Shown piece after piece: positions 1-6,796 of a stretch of 8,648 nucleotides of DNA. This DNA is from an uncultured Pseudomonadota bacterium. Its GTDB lineage: Bacteria > Pseudomonadota > Gammaproteobacteria > Methylococcales > Methylomonadaceae. The translations under genes were made by a program, and so were the position numbers. Location: contig CAJBJW010000067.1 in NCBI GenBank assembly GCA_903953455.1, positions 1 through 8,648 on the forward strand, given 5' to 3'. Numbering within the stretch: the stretch's first letter is position 1; each line of letters begins with the position of its first letter. A model generated the notes under the pieces. It saw only the letters and a list, made by a program, of their open reading frames with translations, was not told the origin of the DNA and made no database searches.

Positions 1-602
1 AAACGCGGTACCGTTTCTAAATTGTGATTAAACACATCACATGGAAAATCACGAAGAATATCTAACGCTTTTTCAACACGACCACGAAAATCAGGTACCA
101 GCACTTCAATTTTTGTATTGGGTGCGATTTGACGAATTTCTCGAATACACTCAGTAAAATGTCCTGCGCCACCGTCCCTTAAATCGTCACGGTTCACAGA
201 CGTAATCACCACATATTTCAACGCCAATTTATGCACAGCTTCAGCAAGTTGGCGCGGTTCGTTCTCATCAAGCGCTTGAGGTTTTCCATGCGCGACATCA
301 CAAAAAGGACAACGACGTGTACATAAATCCCCCATAATCATAAACGTGGCAGTGCCATGCTGAAAACATTCTGCCAAATTTGGGCAAGCCGCTTCCTCAC
401 AAACGGAATGCAACCCACTTTCACGCAGCAATTTTTTCACATTGGTCACTTCCTGACCTGCTGATAATTTCACGCGTATCCAATCGGGTTTGCGCAACGT
501 CGTTTCTTTTTGCTCAACCTTAACTGGTATTCGTGCTAGTTTTTCACTGCTACGCTGATGGGTTTGAGGTGTATTGCGTGATGGCGCTTGATAATTTGTC
601 AT
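1..602 (-). CDS. lipA: Lipoyl synthase LipA, 5' part (cut by window edge)
   Basis: Radical SAM enzyme that inserts two sulfur atoms at C6 and C8 of protein-bound octanoyl groups, completing lipoate on the E2 and GcvH lipoyl domains in the cytoplasm. I translated the minus strand from the ATG at 602-600: 200 complete codons are present and the remaining roughly 120 (E. coli LipA has 321) lie beyond the left edge. The auxiliary 4Fe-4S cluster motif C-X4-C-X5-C is at Cys68, Cys73 and Cys79 (HSVCEEAACPNLAEC), and the radical SAM motif C-X3-C-X2-C at Cys94, Cys98 and Cys101 (CTRRCPFC); the numbering is identical to E. coli. The family segments KYVVITSVNRDDLRDGGA and EVLVPDFRG follow. Its ATG shares four bases (ATGA) with the lipB stop, and only a weak AAGA precedes it, so translational coupling to lipB is likely. 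Identity is essentially certain. Confidence 0.97.
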   Translation of the reverse strand, partial: MTNYQAPSRNTPQTHQRSSEKLARIPVKVEQKETTLRKPDWIRVKLSAGQEVTNVKKLLRESGLHSVCEEAACPNLAECFQHGTATFMIMGDLCTRRCPFCDVAHGKPQALDENEPRQLAEAVHKLALKYVVITSVNRDDLRDGGAGHFTECIREIRQIAPNTKIEVLVPDFRGRVEKALDILRDFPCDVFNHNLETVPR

Positions 603-1195
603 AATGTCTTAATGAAATGGTCGGCAATGTGCTCGCAAAGCGTTTGCGTTGGCAGGAAAACACCAAAATCAGCCACTTGTGTCATGTGTAAATTGGCATA
701 GCCACAAGGATTGATAAACGTAAACGGCGTTAAATCTAAATGATTATTCAAACTTAATCCATGATAACAGCCATTTTGTTTAATGCGCAGTCCAATTGAG
801 CCAATTTTTTTATTTTCAACATAAACTCCTCGCGCATCGGCATTCGCTTTGGCGTGAATCTGGTAGTCAGCGAGCGTTTGAATCATCGCATTTTCAAGTA
901 ACGTCACCATTTGCTGACTGTTGAGTTTCAAGCGTTTTAAATCAAGCAAAAAGTACACAATCGCTTGCCCTTGCGCATGGTAAGTAACTTGCCCTCCTCT
1001 ATCGGTTTGCACAACAGGAATATCGCCCGTATTGAGTAAATGCTCGCGTTTACCATTTAAGCCAAGCGTATAAACAGGAAAATGCTCTGTTAGCCAAATT
1101 TCATCAGGCGTTTCGTGGGTGCGCGTCTGCGTGAAGTGCTGCATATCACGCCACACTTTCTCATAAGGCGTCAACGATAAGGGTTTTATAATCAA
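599..1195 (-). CDS. lipB: Octanoyltransferase LipB, TTG start
   Basis: Transfers octanoate from octanoyl-ACP to the lipoyl-domain lysine, giving the substrate of LipA. The 198 residues (E. coli 213) carry the RGGQVTYHAQGQ motif at 66-77, the catalytic Lys130 in KKIGSIGLR and the catalytic Cys164 in NPCGYAN; NGCYHGLSLN at 141-150 is also typical. The start is a TTG at 1195-1193. A TAG lies two codons upstream in the same frame, and no ATG occurs before Met18, which would remove the conserved LxPYExVWRDM stretch, so TTG is the best choice although no clear Shine-Dalgarno precedes it (only CGGA about 14 bases before). It is the first gene of a lipB-lipA pair read leftwards, with a 4-base overlap. 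A TACAAT on the minus strand (plus-strand 1258-1253) could be a -10 element, but no good -35 accompanies it. Confidence 0.95.
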   Translation of the reverse strand: MIIKPLSLTPYEKVWRDMQHFTQTRTHETPDEIWLTEHFPVYTLGLNGKREHLLNTGDIPVVQTDRGGQVTYHAQGQAIVYFLLDLKRLKLNSQQMVTLLENAMIQTLADYQIHAKANADARGVYVENKKIGSIGLRIKQNGCYHGLSLNNHLDLTPFTFINPCGYANLHMTQVADFGVFLPTQTLCEHIADHFIKTL

Positions 1196-1258
1196 AATCT
1201 AAATCCGACTCGAGTTAAGTTAAGTACGTCCCAAAACAGTGCGTAAGCAAAGATTGTA

Positions 1259-1327
1259 CGTTATTTTTGGTGCAAATTCGTCGCATTTATGATGCTAAAT
1301 AGAAATTTATTTTTGGGATAAATAACG
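1259..1327. repeat. Paired direct and inverted repeats upstream of the sigma-54 promoter
   Basis: CGTTATTT (1259-1266) is matched by its exact reverse complement AAATAACG (1320-1327). Overlapping these arms, the 10-mer TTATTTTTGG occurs twice in direct orientation, 1261-1270 and 1307-1316, 46 bases apart. A small dyad GCAT-TTATG-ATGC lies between them (1283-1295). The block sits about 115-180 bases before the predicted sigma-54 transcription start, where enhancer-binding activators usually bind. That it is such an upstream activating site is inference; in AT-rich DNA some of these matches could be chance. Confidence 0.4.
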
Positions 1328-1351
1328 ACTAAAAAAATTTTTATCATTCAA

Positions 1352-1364
1352 TATCATTAAATTA
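1352..1364 (+). promoter_or_regulatory. Possible IHF binding site
   Basis: TATCATTAAATTA matches the IHF consensus WATCAANNNNTTR with one mismatch (T for the second A of CAA). It lies about 80 bases upstream of the predicted transcription start, between the repeat block and the -24/-12 promoter, which is the usual place for an IHF-induced bend at sigma-54 promoters. The surrounding sequence is so AT-rich that a one-mismatch hit is only suggestive. Confidence 0.3.
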
Positions 1365-1414
1365 GCATTTATTTAGGCATATTCTCTTATCAAAAATAAT
1401 CCTCAACATTTGGC

Positions 1415-1429
1415 TGGCATAGTCTTTGC
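1415..1429 (+). promoter_or_regulatory. Sigma-54 (RpoN) -24/-12 promoter
   Basis: TGGCATAGTCTTTGC fits the sigma-54 consensus TGGCACG-N4-TTGC. The GG (1416-1417) and GC (1428-1429) are separated by exactly 10 bases, the diagnostic spacing, and the preceding base is the preferred pyrimidine (C). Transcription would start near 1441, giving a leader of about 30 bases that contains the AAAGGT ribosome binding site (1458-1463) of the HPPD-like gene. I see no convincing sigma-70 promoter in the same place. Such a promoter requires a AAA+ activator, which is not encoded in the window. Confidence 0.72.
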
Positions 1430-1470
1430 GCTTTTATTTTTATACACATGATTAGCTAAAGGTATCAATA

Positions 1471-2691
1471 ATGATTTGTTCCACGACTATGCCGCGTTTT
1501 GGTGATAAAAAGAATTCTGATTTTTTTGAAGAATATCTGCAACGCCTGTTAACCCAACGCGATTCAAGCGGTTTAACCGATATGATTGGTGGCATTGAAG
1601 CGTTTATGATTAGCGTTGAGCCCGGCAATTCGGTGGAATACATCACTGAACTCGCCCTAATGACACCTTATAACTATCTCGTCACACTCGATAGCGAAAA
1701 ACATTTAACTCACGTTTTGCGCATTGATATGAATTCGCCTGATATTTTACTGCGTGAAGTGAAATACGCGGAGCATAACGACATCTTTCGCAGTCTAAAT
1801 GATTTATATCCCGTTGGTGCAAAACGCCCGCATAGCCGCTATTTAGGCGAGATTCTGTTAACAACAAATCGCCACGAAGTTGTTGCACTACAGCAAGAGC
1901 GCGAATTTCGTTTTTTCTCTATCGGTCAACTCGCCGATTTGGATTTACCGTTAAACGTCAGCATATCAAAACCCTCGCCGTACACTCAAAATGTGGTGGG
2001 GTATATGGAACGACCTGAAAATGGTATTCGTTTTTATCAACATGGTAACTGTGTAATTCTACCGTCAGCACAAGCGGCTAATGATCGAGGCAAAGAAATG
2101 CAAACACGCCTTGGCATTGGGGATTTATTATGTCCTATAGATCATCTTGCCACGCGTGTTTACAGTCAAAATCGTGAATCAGCTATTTTAGAATACCTTG
2201 CACTATCGAGTTATTATTTCTGGGGAAGTTACGATATTGCGGATCAAAATTCGTCAACCAATGTCACTAAAAATACGCGCCTTGATCCAGAATCCAAAAG
2301 TCCCGCTAAAGTGTTTACAGCCAATAATCACCCCTACTGCGTCAATCATCTCGATAAAATGCCTAGCCCAACGGAAACTTTCGTGCGAAATTACGGTCCT
2401 CGTATGCACCATATTGCAGTGGAAGTCAAAGACGGCAATCAGCAAGGCAAAGAAAATATTGATGTCGTTGTGGACGCCATTACAGCGCAAGGCAAAGGCT
2501 TTTTACTTAACACGGTAGGCTCTCGAGAAGAAGGATTAAAACAAATTTTCTCATCGGCATCGGATTTTTCTTCATTGATTATAGAATATGTGCAACGATT
2601 TGATGATTTTGACGGTTTTTTCACTAAAGAAAACGTCGCGTCACTCACCTACGCCGCCGGTCAAGAAGAAAGCGTTTCAAACGAGTTATAA
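1471..2691 (+). CDS. 4-hydroxyphenylpyruvate dioxygenase-like protein (VOC fold)
   Basis: The C-terminal half is recognisably like Fe(II)-dependent 4-hydroxyphenylpyruvate dioxygenase (HPPD). PIDHLATRV places a first metal histidine at His225, GPRMHHIAVEV a second at His314, and LIIEYVQRF a glutamate at Glu372, followed by an HPPD-like tail (FDGFFTKENVASLTY). The HPPD segment LLQIFS also has a counterpart (LKQIFS, 356-361). The facial His-His-Glu triad therefore looks intact, but the second spacing is 58 residues, against about 81 in Pseudomonas HPPD, because the loop around the family's TYYExLxxR region is missing. Residues 1-200 resemble HPPD poorly and may be a degenerate N-terminal VOC domain. 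At 406 residues it is slightly longer than bacterial HPPD (about 357). The ATG at 1471 has AAAGGT seven bases upstream; the later Met7 has no site. It is first in an operon with citrate synthase, 26 bases before it. The activity could be dioxygenation of an aromatic 2-oxo acid, but the substrate is unknown. Confidence 0.75.
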   Translation: MICSTTMPRFGDKKNSDFFEEYLQRLLTQRDSSGLTDMIGGIEAFMISVEPGNSVEYITELALMTPYNYLVTLDSEKHLTHVLRIDMNSPDILLREVKYAEHNDIFRSLNDLYPVGAKRPHSRYLGEILLTTNRHEVVALQQEREFRFFSIGQLADLDLPLNVSISKPSPYTQNVVGYMERPENGIRFYQHGNCVILPSAQAANDRGKEMQTRLGIGDLLCPIDHLATRVYSQNRESAILEYLALSSYYFWGSYDIADQNSSTNVTKNTRLDPESKSPAKVFTANNHPYCVNHLDKMPSPTETFVRNYGPRMHHIAVEVKDGNQQGKENIDVVVDAITAQGKGFLLNTVGSREEGLKQIFSSASDFSSLIIEYVQRFDDFDGFFTKENVASLTYAAGQEESVSNEL

Positions 2692-2717
2692 CCACTTTCA
2701 TTTTTCGGGAGAATTTT

Positions 2718-3995
2718 ATGACACAAAATCGTGTATTTACATTGAGGGAAAATGCCAAAATAGTATGTGAAATTCCCGTATTGTCAGGTACTAATCGACC
2801 TGATGTACTTGATATTAAATCGCTTTATAGCCAAACAGGTTTTTTTACTTACGATCCGGGATTTCATTCCACGGCAAGTTGTAGCTCAACGATAACGTAT
2901 GTCGATGATGAAATTGGCATGTTGTTTTATCGCGGTTATCCCATTGATGAATTAGTTGAAAAGTGCAGTTTTTTAGAAATTAGCTGTTTGCTACTTTATG
3001 GTGAGCTACCAACACCAGAAAAACTGCATGAATTTGAGCAAAAAATCACGACGCAAACTCTTGTTCACGACCAATTAACCAATTTTTTCAAAGGCTTTCG
3101 GCGTGATGCACACCCAATGGCGGTTATGGTGGGTGTTGTAGGGGCATTATCTGCGTTTTACCACGATGCGCTAGATATTAAATCCGCACAAGACCGAGAA
3201 CTCAACGCCATAAGATTAATTGCCAAAATGCCGACGATTGTGGCGATGTGCTACAAATACAGTGTTGGTTTACCTTTTATTTATGCGCAAAGTAAATTGA
3301 GTTACACCGAAAATTTCATGCGAATGTTATTTGCCACGCCTTGTGACGATTACATTCAAAATCCCGTTTTTGTTCGTGCACTGGAAAAGTTTCTGATTCT
3401 ACATGCTGACCATGAACAAAGTGCCTCCACTTCGACTGTACGATTAGCGGGTTCTAGTGGTGCAAATCCTTATGCGTGCATTACAGCAGGCATTGCCTGT
3501 CTGTGGGGGTCGGCGCACGGTGGTGCAAATGAAGCGGTTTTAAATACATTTAAAACTATTGGTGATGTGTCAAATATTCCTCGCTTTATCGACAAAGCCA
3601 AAGATGATAATGATTCATTCAAACTCAATGGTGTTGGCCATCAAGTTTATAAAAATTACGATCCTCGCGCCAAAATCATGAAAGAACTTTGTTACGAGGT
3701 ACTCGGTGAACTCAATCAACTTGATGATCCGCTGTTTCAAGTTGCCCTTGAAGTGGAGCGCGTTGTTTTAAACGATACGTATTTCATTGAAAGAGGCATG
3801 TACCCCAAAGTCGATTTTTATTCTGGTTTATTACTTTATTCACTCGGTATTCCCGTCAATATGTTCACTGCTATTTTTGCAATGGGGCGAGCGATTGGCT
3901 GGATTTCGCATTGGGACGAAATGATTTCTGATCCCAATCAACGGATTGGAAGACCACGGCAACTTTATCGAGGTTCTCCAAAGCGTCATATATAA
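2718..3995 (+). CDS. gltA: Citrate synthase, type II
   Basis: Condenses acetyl-CoA with oxaloacetate to citrate, the entry step of the TCA cycle. The 425-residue protein aligns with E. coli GltA almost end to end: GFFTYDPGFHSTASC at 41-55, RRDAHPMAVM at 128-137, ADHEQSASTSTVRLAGSSGA at 230-249. The catalytic residues are His267 (SAHGGANEA), His308 (GVGHQVYK) and Asp366 (KVDFYSG); the oxaloacetate-binding arginines are Arg317, Arg391 and Arg412. Cys209 matches the E. coli Cys206 region of the NADH-sensitive hexameric enzymes. Two oddities: the residue after the catalytic His308 is Gln where E. coli and most type II enzymes have Arg, and the C-terminus stops about eight residues early (PRQLYRGSPKRHI). 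The ATG has GGGAGA (2707-2712) five bases upstream. It is the second gene of the HPPD-like operon. It could be the housekeeping enzyme or an inducible paralogue; the window cannot decide. 2-methylcitrate synthase is unlikely, as that family has GHPVYT at the histidine. Confidence 0.93.
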   Translation: MTQNRVFTLRENAKIVCEIPVLSGTNRPDVLDIKSLYSQTGFFTYDPGFHSTASCSSTITYVDDEIGMLFYRGYPIDELVEKCSFLEISCLLLYGELPTPEKLHEFEQKITTQTLVHDQLTNFFKGFRRDAHPMAVMVGVVGALSAFYHDALDIKSAQDRELNAIRLIAKMPTIVAMCYKYSVGLPFIYAQSKLSYTENFMRMLFATPCDDYIQNPVFVRALEKFLILHADHEQSASTSTVRLAGSSGANPYACITAGIACLWGSAHGGANEAVLNTFKTIGDVSNIPRFIDKAKDDNDSFKLNGVGHQVYKNYDPRAKIMKELCYEVLGELNQLDDPLFQVALEVERVVLNDTYFIERGMYPKVDFYSGLLLYSLGIPVNMFTAIFAMGRAIGWISHWDEMISDPNQRIGRPRQLYRGSPKRHI

Positions 3996-4046
3996 CCCGT
4001 CAACACTGTTTTTAAACCATTAACAATGTAGCAATGGAGTCGTGCC

Positions 4047-4091
4047 ATGCGTAAAAAAACAGCGGTCAAAATCAAAACGTTCACACGTTAG
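4047..4091 (+). CDS. Possible 14-residue basic leader peptide
   Basis: In the 152-base gap between citrate synthase and the pump operon, an ATG at 4047 opens MRKKTAVKIKTFTR and stops at TAG (4089-4091). A good Shine-Dalgarno GGAG (4036-4039) lies seven bases before it, better than the one in front of the following pump gene. Six of the 14 residues are Lys or Arg. It ends 56 bases upstream of the emrA start, in a different frame. It could be a translated leader that tunes pump expression, or the frameshifted remnant of an N-terminus (membrane fusion proteins often begin with a basic stretch), or chance. No terminator or clear sigma-70 promoter was seen in the gap, so the pump may be read through from the citrate synthase gene. 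Confidence 0.3.
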   Translation: MRKKTAVKIKTFTR

Positions 4092-4147
4092 CACAATGAA
4101 TTCGGTTAAAATGACGCTTATCAGTTTTGACATTTACAGCAGGCTCT

Positions 4148-5170
4148 ATGAAGCGTTTTTTCACATATTCAATTTTACTTATTTTACTTTCAGGTGCAGG
4201 GTGGGAAGCTTTTTCATGGATCCATGAGCGACAACATTACGAAAGTACAGATAATGCTTATTTAAAAAGCAATAGCGTACTCATTAGTGCGCGTGTAGAA
4301 GGCTATATTTTGCAGCTCAATGTAGATGATAATCATATAGTCAAAAAAGGTGATGTGCTTGCCGTCATTGATGATCGTGATTATCAAGCCAAGTTAGCAC
4401 AAGCGCAGGCGCGAGTGAGCGAAGCACAAGCGTACAGTGATTTTTTGCGTGCGAATAAAAACACACAGCAATCATCCATTACTAATGCCGATGCAGCAGT
4501 GTTAGCAATTGAAGCAAAAAAACAGCAAATCAACCAAGATGTCGCACGATTTAGCGCTTTAATTGAAAAAGGGAGTGCACCGCGCCAAACACTCGATAAG
4601 TTGCAATCAGAATCACAGCAAACGAGTGCAGAACTGCGTGGCTCACAAGCCGCCGTTGCCATGCAACAAAAGCAGTTAACGAGCTTTGAAAGTAATATAG
4701 CCCAATCACTCGCACGGATTAAACAGGCACAAGCGCAAGTTGAACTAGCCCAACTTGATGTAGCGTATACTCAAATTCTCGCACCATCTGATGGCATCAT
4801 TGGTCATCGAGGAATTCAAATCGGTCAGTTTATTCGCCCTGGTCTGAACTTAGTGCATTTGGTCAGTCAAAATCCAATATGGATTGAAGCGAATTTCAAA
4901 GAAACACAATTAACTCACATGAAAATTGGGCAACCCGTAAAAATTCACGTAGATGCCTATCCTGATTCGATATTAACGGGTAAAGTTGATAGTTTTTCGC
5001 CAGCTAGTGGCTCAGAATATAGCTTACTTCCACCAGAAAATGCCACGGGTAATTTCACCAAAATTGTGCGTCGTGTACCTGTCAAAATTATTTTCGATGA
5101 CTCAGTGGACACCTCATTATTAAAATCGGGTTTATCCGTCACGGTAAAAGTTCAAGTTAAACCGTTATGA
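4148..5170 (+). CDS. emrA: EmrA/HlyD-family membrane fusion protein
   Basis: Periplasmic adaptor linking an inner-membrane MFS exporter to an outer-membrane TolC-type channel. From the ATG at 4148 it has 340 residues: a basic start and single N-terminal anchor at about 4-24 (FFTYSILLILLSGAGWEAF), the family segment STDNAYLKSN at 33-42, the first lipoyl-like half (about 43-78, VEGYILQLNVDDNHIVKKGD), a long Gln/Ala-rich coiled-coil hairpin (about 80-205), the second lipoyl half (204-239, ILAPSDGIIGHRG) and the beta-barrel (243-285). The EmrA signature SLLPPENATGNFTKIVRRVP is at 292-311. A TTG at 4127 would add seven residues, but it has no ribosome binding site and those residues would stand ahead of the anchor, so I prefer the ATG, which has AGG (4141-4143) close by. 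The TGA overlaps the next ATG by four bases, marking a two-gene operon. Confidence 0.92.
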   Translation: MKRFFTYSILLILLSGAGWEAFSWIHERQHYESTDNAYLKSNSVLISARVEGYILQLNVDDNHIVKKGDVLAVIDDRDYQAKLAQAQARVSEAQAYSDFLRANKNTQQSSITNADAAVLAIEAKKQQINQDVARFSALIEKGSAPRQTLDKLQSESQQTSAELRGSQAAVAMQQKQLTSFESNIAQSLARIKQAQAQVELAQLDVAYTQILAPSDGIIGHRGIQIGQFIRPGLNLVHLVSQNPIWIEANFKETQLTHMKIGQPVKIHVDAYPDSILTGKVDSFSPASGSEYSLLPPENATGNFTKIVRRVPVKIIFDDSVDTSLLKSGLSVTVKVQVKPL

Positions 5171-6732
5171 CGCAAACAGGAACAAACGAGCGCGTTTTAA
5201 CAACGGGCGAATGGATTGGCTTTTTTAGTATGGCCGTTGGTGTGTTTATGGCGGTACTTGATATTCAAATTGTTGCCAGCTCATTGCAAGAAATTCAAGC
5301 CGGTCTATCCGCAACACAAGATGAAATTGCGTGGGTACAAACATCCTATCTGATTGCGGAAGTGATTGTCATTCCACTATCTGGATGGCTTGGACGCGTT
5401 TTTTCAACTCGCTATTTATATGTACTCTCTGCTAGTGGCTTTACCTTAGCGAGTTTAGCGTGTGCTTTTGCATGGAATTTGCCCTCTATGATTGTATTTC
5501 GCTGTATTCAAGGTTTTTTTGGTGGCGCGATGATTCCCATGACATTCACCATAATTTTCCTGCTCTTCCCTCCACGATTGCAACCCACGATGAGTATTGT
5601 TCTTGGGTTAATTGTCACTATGGCACCAACCATTGGCCCCGTATTAGGAGGGTACTTAACTAACTCTTATAATTGGCAATTACTTTTTTTAGTCAACATT
5701 ATTCCTGGTTTTATCGTCAGTTTTTTGGTGTTTCGTTTTCTTGATATCGACAAACCTGATTGGGCACTCCTGCAAAAAATTGATTTTTTTGGCATTGCGT
5801 TAATAGCGATTTTTTTAGGATCATTGCAATTCGTTCTTGAAGAAGGCTCTAAAAACCAGTGGTTTGAAGATGACACCATACTCATGCTGACTATTACAGC
5901 CATTATTAGTGGCGCGGTGATGCTTTGGTGGGAGCTTGTTAATCCTCACCCGATTATTGATTTATACGCGTTTAAAAATAGAAATTTTACGATTGGCTGT
6001 ATTTATAGCTTTATTTTAGGCATTGGCCTTTACACCATTATTTATTTAACGCCTATTTATCTTGGAAGTATCAAAGGCTTAAACAGTTTACAAATTGGTT
6101 ATTATTTAATGGTTGTCGGCTTATTCCAGCTCGTTTCTGCGTTTATTGCAGGACCGCTTGAAAAGAAAATCGATTTGCGTGTCATGTTGTGTTTGGGATT
6201 TGGTTTATTTGCGCTTGGATCATGGCTAAATGGGCAATTAACAGTTGAATCAGGTTACTGGGAATTTTTTATTCCACAAGCCATACGCGGTAGTGCGTTG
6301 ATGCTGTGTTTTCTTCCCATTAATACACTAACACTCGGCTTACTTCCGATGGAAGAAGTAAAAAATGCGAGTGGGCTCTATAATTTGATGCGTAATTTAG
6401 GCGGTGCGATTGGCCTTGCAGTGGCAAATACATTAATTTTGTATCTCAATAAAATGCATTATTCACAATTACGTGAATCTGTTAAATCCACGGATATCCA
6501 TGTTCAAAATTTACTTTTTGACATGGAGCAACAGCTTGACACGTCTATTATCGATAATCCAAATACGGCTGCATTACTCCAATTAAGCTCTCTTGCATGG
6601 CGTGAAGCCGGTGTAATGACATTTAATAATTTATTTCAATACATCGCGTTAATCTTTTTCAGTGCACTTTTTATTGCGCCATTCCTCAAAAAAGTAGGAA
6701 CAGACAAATCAGCCTCATTGCCTATGGAATAA
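5167..6732 (+). CDS. emrB: DHA2-family MFS efflux transporter, EmrB type
   Basis: Proton-driven inner-membrane exporter of the 14-helix DHA2 (EmrB/QacA) family; 521 residues, the normal length. The first helix carries the DHA2 motif with Asp32 (MAVLDIQIVASSL, 28-40); the motif A loop follows helix 2 (GWLGRVFSTRYLY, 73-85), and antiporter motif C is clear at 153-162 (APTIGPVLGG). Late-family motifs include EVKNASGLYNLMRNLGGAIG (397-416). The loop around 430-485 before the last helix is long, as in EmrB and FarB. The ATG overlaps the TGA of the adaptor gene (ATGA), so the two proteins are made together as one pump; its outer-membrane channel is not in the window. Homologues export hydrophobic drugs, uncouplers, fatty acids or siderophores; the substrate cannot be inferred from sequence. 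No MarR- or TetR-type regulator is adjacent. Confidence 0.93.
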   Translation: MTQTGTNERVLTTGEWIGFFSMAVGVFMAVLDIQIVASSLQEIQAGLSATQDEIAWVQTSYLIAEVIVIPLSGWLGRVFSTRYLYVLSASGFTLASLACAFAWNLPSMIVFRCIQGFFGGAMIPMTFTIIFLLFPPRLQPTMSIVLGLIVTMAPTIGPVLGGYLTNSYNWQLLFLVNIIPGFIVSFLVFRFLDIDKPDWALLQKIDFFGIALIAIFLGSLQFVLEEGSKNQWFEDDTILMLTITAIISGAVMLWWELVNPHPIIDLYAFKNRNFTIGCIYSFILGIGLYTIIYLTPIYLGSIKGLNSLQIGYYLMVVGLFQLVSAFIAGPLEKKIDLRVMLCLGFGLFALGSWLNGQLTVESGYWEFFIPQAIRGSALMLCFLPINTLTLGLLPMEEVKNASGLYNLMRNLGGAIGLAVANTLILYLNKMHYSQLRESVKSTDIHVQNLLFDMEQQLDTSIIDNPNTAALLQLSSLAWREAGVMTFNNLFQYIALIFFSALFIAPFLKKVGTDKSASLPME

Positions 6733-6796
6733 AATTGTAGGCTACGCAAATTAGTTATAGCAGAACATCAATCACAATCCATTATTCAAACGAAAA

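Larger units (their letters stand above)
1196..1470. other. Divergent intergenic region, lipB / HPPD-like operon
   Basis: 275 bases, clearly AT-rich, between two genes transcribed away from each other. It must hold the lipB promoter (leftward) and the control region of the HPPD-like/citrate synthase operon (rightward). It contains short direct and inverted repeats (1259-1327), an IHF-like sequence (1352-1364) and a -24/-12 promoter (1415-1429), listed separately. GTACGT occurs at 1223-1228 and again at 1256-1261. I see no small ORF with a ribosome binding site and no RNA gene here. Confidence 0.7.

Noticed and set aside
2198..2518. 106-codon plus-strand ORF inside the HPPD-like gene
   Set aside because: It lies wholly within a well-supported gene in another frame and has no family motif or ribosome binding site.
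4127..4132. Exact TTGACA that could be a -35 element for the pump operon
   Set aside because: The matching -10 would fall inside the emrA coding sequence at about 4150, where nothing resembles TATAAT.
4127..4147. Seven-residue N-terminal extension of the EmrA-type protein from a TTG at 4127
   Set aside because: No ribosome binding site precedes the TTG, and the ATG at 4148 directly opens the basic-plus-hydrophobic anchor usual for the family.
4042..4227. 61-codon ORF from a GTG at 4042 (with an internal ATG at 4096) overlapping the start of emrA
   Set aside because: It overlaps emrA by 80 bases in another frame, lacks a Shine-Dalgarno at its own start, and its sequence resembles no known domain; the tail is a shadow of the emrA anchor.
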